Source: Methanobacteriota archaeon (GTDB lineage: Archaea; Halobacteriota; Methanosarcinia; Methanosarcinales; Methanosarcinaceae). From it: DNA of 5,672 nt. Position 1 is the stretch's first letter. Each line of letters opens with the position of its first letter. Shown here piece after piece: positions 5,637 through 5,672 of the stretch. The notes under the pieces are model-generated. The model made no database searches and was not told the DNA's origin. It worked only from the letters and a program-made list of their open reading frames with translations. The stretch covers positions 1-5,672 of the forward strand of contig JAUPKV010000116.1 in NCBI GenBank assembly GCA_030837265.1. The letters are read 5' to 3'. The translations under genes were made by a program, and so were the position numbers.

Positions 5637-5672
5637 ATGACCTCAAACAAAGAATTCATCTCCCAAACAAAA
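5637..5672 (+). CDS. Start of unidentified gene, cut by window end
   Basis: The first 12 codons read MTSNKEFISQTK and stay open to the last base. The start is supported by GGAG (5626-5629) seven bases upstream of the ATG, and by an in-frame stop at 5604-5606 with no other start between. Too little is visible to name a product. The hydrophilic N-terminus argues against a signal peptide. Confidence 0.6.
   Translation, partial: MTSNKEFISQTK

Overview
The window looks like an accessory, mobile-element-rich stretch of a Methanosarcina-type methanogenic archaeon. The sequence is AT-rich. It carries the end of a PKD/PGF-pre-PGF surface protein with a PGF-CTERM tail, an archaeal-type ISL3 transposase remnant, a chloroplast-like (CL) group II intron of the kind abundant in Methanosarcina, archaeal TATA boxes and oligo-T terminators. 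The genus is an inference from these features, not a database result.

Layout. Bases 1-819 are a badly decayed 5' portion of an ISL3-family transposase gene on the + strand, itself interrupted at 91-206 by a 116-bp MITE-like insertion with terminal inverted repeats and a 7-bp target duplication. Bases 820-3157 are an apparently full-length group II intron (GTGCG start, EBS loops, reverse transcriptase/maturase ORF 1316-2965, 34-nt domain V, domain VI with a bulged A). Directly after the intron, 3158-4032 is the 3' portion of a secreted surface protein: end of a PKD domain, Gly/Ser linker, PGF-pre-PGF domain, PGF-CTERM anchor. Bases 4033-4430 have no gene but hold a candidate minus-strand small RNA (about 4034-4168) with its own TATA box and oligo-T stop. 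A small four-CxxC zinc-binding protein lies at 4431-4781 on the minus strand. Bases 4782-5636 are non-coding, with several inverted repeats. A new + strand gene begins at 5637 with a good ribosome binding site and runs off the right edge.

Main point of interest. The two 'exons' of the intron belong to unrelated genes: transposase on the left and surface protein on the right, each joined exactly at an intron end. The left exon is full of frameshifts while the right exon is intact. The simplest reading is recombination between two intron copies, one in an ISL3 element and one in a PKD-protein gene, leaving a chimeric locus and a beheaded surface protein. Nothing here amounts to a clearly new defence or metabolic system.
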